Shown piece after piece: positions 62,215-64,000 of a DNA stretch of 64,000 bases (position 1 is its first letter; every line of letters starts with the position of its first letter). Source of the DNA: Salinibacterium sp. TMP30 (GTDB taxonomy: Bacteria > Actinomycetota > Actinomycetes > Actinomycetales > Microbacteriaceae); assembly GCF_038397785.1 (NCBI RefSeq), contig NZ_CP151642.1:1674001-1738000 (forward strand). Reading direction: 5' to 3'. A program made the position numbers and the translations under genes. The notes below the pieces were generated by a model, which was not told where the DNA came from, did no database searches, and saw only the letters and a program-made list of their open reading frames with translations.

Positions 62215-63420
62215 CTATCCCTTGCCGGTAATGCGGCGGAATTCTGCGTTAAACGCTTGGTCGTCCGTTGTGGTGAGCGTTCGGAAGATGCTGGCACGTG
62301 ACATTGCTGAGGCGTTCGGGAACGTGAACTGGTTTTCGGCCAGCTTCGGGTAGTTCTCAATTGCGTATTCAAGCGTTCCATCGACGGGGCTTACGCACCG
62401 AATCCAGTCCACAACTTCTGCGGCATTTGCGGGCTCATAGTAGAAGTTCATGAGCTTCTCAGCGTTGGTCTTGTGCTGAGCACCGGCAGGAATCACGAGA
62501 GAATCGGTGAAGAACGTTCCGCGCGAACCCGGGAGCAAGAACTTGTACTTCTCGTAGCCTGCTTTCGCGTTGAGCACGGCGATATCTCCGGCACGAGCGA
62601 ACCCTGCAATAGCTTCACCCGACTTGAACGTGTCGATGTAGTCACTGCCCATGACGCCAAGAATGTGCTTTGAGGCGAGGTGTTGCTCGAGCACCGCACT
62701 CGCTTTCTTGAACTCGTCGATTCCCCAACCATCTTGGGAAATATCAACACCCTGCGAGAGCAAAAGCATGCCCATCGTGTGACGCATCTCGGCAAGCACA
62801 ACGACTTTTCCTTTGAGATCGTCTCGCCATAGCTGCTCAACGGCTGACAGGCCTTCAGGATATTCTTCTGTGTTCCAGGCGAGCCCGATAAAACCGCTCT
62901 GCCACGGCAATGAGTAGTCGCGGTTGGGATCGAAATCTGGTTGGGCCAGCGACGAGTTCAGGTTCACCTTGTTCGGGATGTTTTCTGAGTTGAGTTTCTG
63001 GGCGTACCCGAACCTGATAAGGCGGGCAGCCATCCAGTCACTGACGACGATGACGTCTGCCCCCGTGGGCTTGGCGAGCGCGAGCTGGTCTTTCATCGTC
63101 AAGTAGAACCCGACATTGTCTTTCACAACAGCGCGGTATTCAACGCTGATGCCTGACTGCTTCGTGAACTCCTTAAGCGTCGGAGAGTGACCGCTGAGGT
63201 CTTCGTCGAGGTACGACGGCCAGCTCGCCCACACCAGCGAGCTGTCACTTTCAGAAATATCAATAGCACTCGAATCACCCGGTGCAGCACATGCTGCAAG
63301 AGCTAGCGCAGTTGCGCCAAGCCCCGCTCCCTGCAATAGCCGCCTGCGGCTGAGTTGAGATTGCTTCGCCTGCAGCGCTAGCTGCTGGATCGATGGATCC
63401 TGCGGAAGTGGTCTCGTCAC
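62215..63420 (-). CDS. PotD-like ABC transporter substrate-binding lipoprotein (orphan)
   Basis: I use GTG 63420 with AAGGAG about six bases upstream; a longer frame to 63621 runs into the alanine dehydrogenase promoter. The 401-residue protein has a twin-arginine-like SRRRLLQG at 24-31 followed by LALAAC with Cys44, so export may be by Tat with lipidation. The fold matches spermidine/putrescine-binding PotD/PotF (LVWASWPSYLDEDL; FIGLAWNTEEYP). No potABC genes are adjacent, so the permease must lie elsewhere. Confidence 0.85.
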   Translation of the reverse strand: MTRPLPQDPSIQQLALQAKQSQLSRRRLLQGAGLGATALALAACAAPGDSSAIDISESDSSLVWASWPSYLDEDLSGHSPTLKEFTKQSGISVEYRAVVKDNVGFYLTMKDQLALAKPTGADVIVVSDWMAARLIRFGYAQKLNSENIPNKVNLNSSLAQPDFDPNRDYSLPWQSGFIGLAWNTEEYPEGLSAVEQLWRDDLKGKVVVLAEMRHTMGMLLLSQGVDISQDGWGIDEFKKASAVLEQHLASKHILGVMGSDYIDTFKSGEAIAGFARAGDIAVLNAKAGYEKYKFLLPGSRGTFFTDSLVIPAGAQHKTNAEKLMNFYYEPANAAEVVDWIRCVSPVDGTLEYAIENYPKLAENQFTFPNASAMSRASIFRTLTTTDDQAFNAEFRRITGKG

Positions 63421-63480
63421 GTTTTCTCCTTCGCCCCCACCAATTACCCCGATGGTAGTGAGCGCAGTTTGGGTAGTTGT

Positions 63481-63500
63481 AGCCCCAGTTAGGAGGGGCT
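63481..63500. other. Small hairpin in the divergent potD-ald region
   Basis: AGCCCC (63481-63486) and GGGGCT (63495-63500) pair across 8 bases. The 172-base region between the two divergent genes otherwise shows only AT-rich stretches near the ald promoter. Confidence 0.3.
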
Positions 63501-63579
63501 TTGTGGGCGCGTGGTAATAATTCCATGTTTTGCGCTGAAAATCGCGCCATAATTGTGCCCAATTCGGGTACCGCGCCGT

Positions 63580-63585
63580 TACGCT
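63580..63585 (+). promoter_or_regulatory. -10 element for ald
   Basis: TACGCT, seven bases, then ATG 63593. No ribosome binding site. Confidence 0.5.
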
Positions 63586-63592
63586 CTGGACT

Positions 63593-64000
63593 ATGAAGAT
63601 TGCTGTTCCCACCGAAATCAAAAATAACGAGTTCCGCGTCGCGATTACCCCAGCAGGGGTGCACGACTTAGTTGCACACGGTCACGAGGTTCTCGTTCAG
63701 TCGGGCGCTGGCCTTGGCTCGTCCATTACCGATGAGCAATATGTTGTGGCAGGTGCGACGCTAGCTCCGGATGCTGCGAGCACGTGGGCTGCAGCCGATG
63801 TGCTCGTGAAAGTTAAGGAGCCCGTGGCTTCGGAGTACCAGTACTTCCGTGAAGATCTCGTACTTTTCACCTACTTACACCTTGCTGCGGAAGAAGAACT
63901 TACTCGCGCTCTGCTCGACGCCAAGGTCACTTCGATCGCCTATGAGACTGTTCAGCTCCCATCGCGCGCGTTGCCGTTGTTGGCTCCGATGAGCGAAGTC
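63593..64000 (+). CDS. ald: Alanine dehydrogenase (5' part)
   Basis: The 136 visible residues start [23 protein letters not shown] and include [19 protein letters not shown] and [18 protein letters not shown], the conserved N-terminal domain of alanine dehydrogenase, with the substrate-binding Arg15 and Lys75 region. It interconverts L-alanine and pyruvate with NADH. The frame runs off the right edge. In actinobacteria ald is often controlled by AldR/Lrp, but no clear site was found. Confidence 0.95.
   Translation, partial: MKIAVPTEIKNNEFRVAITPAGVHDLVAHGHEVLVQSGAGLGSSITDEQYVVAGATLAPDAASTWAAADVLVKVKEPVASEYQYFREDLVLFTYLHLAAEEELTRALLDAKVTSIAYETVQLPSRALPLLAPMSEV

Noticed and set aside
1-64000. 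CRISPR array, prophage, integron or insertion sequence
   Set aside because: No regularly spaced direct repeats, transposase, integrase or phage structural genes were seen on either strand.

Overview
The window looks like chromosome from a moderately GC-rich actinobacterium, most likely of the family Microbacteriaceae. The signs are a MarP-like serine protease, a short actinobacterial-type NusA, an IF-2 with a long Ala/Pro/Gly-rich N-terminus, NERD-domain and PrsW proteins, frequent GTG/TTG starts, and about twenty genes whose start codon lies 6-7 bases after a TANNNT hexamer (the leaderless actinobacterial pattern). I see no tRNA, rRNA, CRISPR array, insertion sequence, integrase or phage gene. 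No gene-free stretch exceeds about 225 bases. The genus cannot be fixed from sequence reading alone.

Layout. 1-5 kb: tail of a membrane protein gene, rpsO, then two related NERD-domain membrane proteins flanking marP, a secreted or anchored protein and a VanZ-like protein. 5-17 kb: HelD/HelR-like helicase, unknown membrane proteins, a PrsW protease, an Ada-AraC-AlkA repair fusion, a YtxH-like protein, aspartate ammonia-lyase and an orphan SNF2 ATPase. 17-25 kb: DUF2207 protein, M20 peptidase, GDPD, ribokinase, SDR-DUF2867 protein and a CAP-domain surface protein. 25-30 kb: a deoxyribose catabolic operon (SorC-type regulator, deoC, catalytic ALDH, non-catalytic ALDH) divergent from a ROK kinase, with palindromes between them.

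31-44 kb and 57-59 kb hold the conserved actinobacterial block dxr-rseP-ispG-proS-nusA-ylxR-infB-rbfA-truB-ribF, read leftwards. It is interrupted in three ways: no rimP lies between proS and nusA; panE-mutY sits between rbfA and truB on the other strand; and a 12-kb catabolic island (44.45-56.80 kb) separates rseP from ispG. The island carries a complete Liv-type ABC transporter (livK-G-F-H-M), acyl-CoA synthetase, TetR regulator, 3-hydroxybutyrate dehydrogenase, 3-oxoacid CoA-transferase A and B and two alpha/beta hydrolases. Most of these genes are joined by 4-base ATGA overlaps. A divergent thiolase completes a route from a 3-hydroxybutyrate-type substrate to acetyl-CoA. This island is the most striking system in the window.

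59-64 kb: a two-domain FKBP lipoprotein, an OsmC-family protein, an asparaginase II-family enzyme, an orphan PotD-like lipoprotein and the start of alanine dehydrogenase.

Regulatory structure noted: mutually exclusive hairpins over the infB ribosome binding site, a 60-base nested inverted repeat between infB and rbfA, palindromes in three divergent intergenic regions, and several factor-independent terminator candidates.
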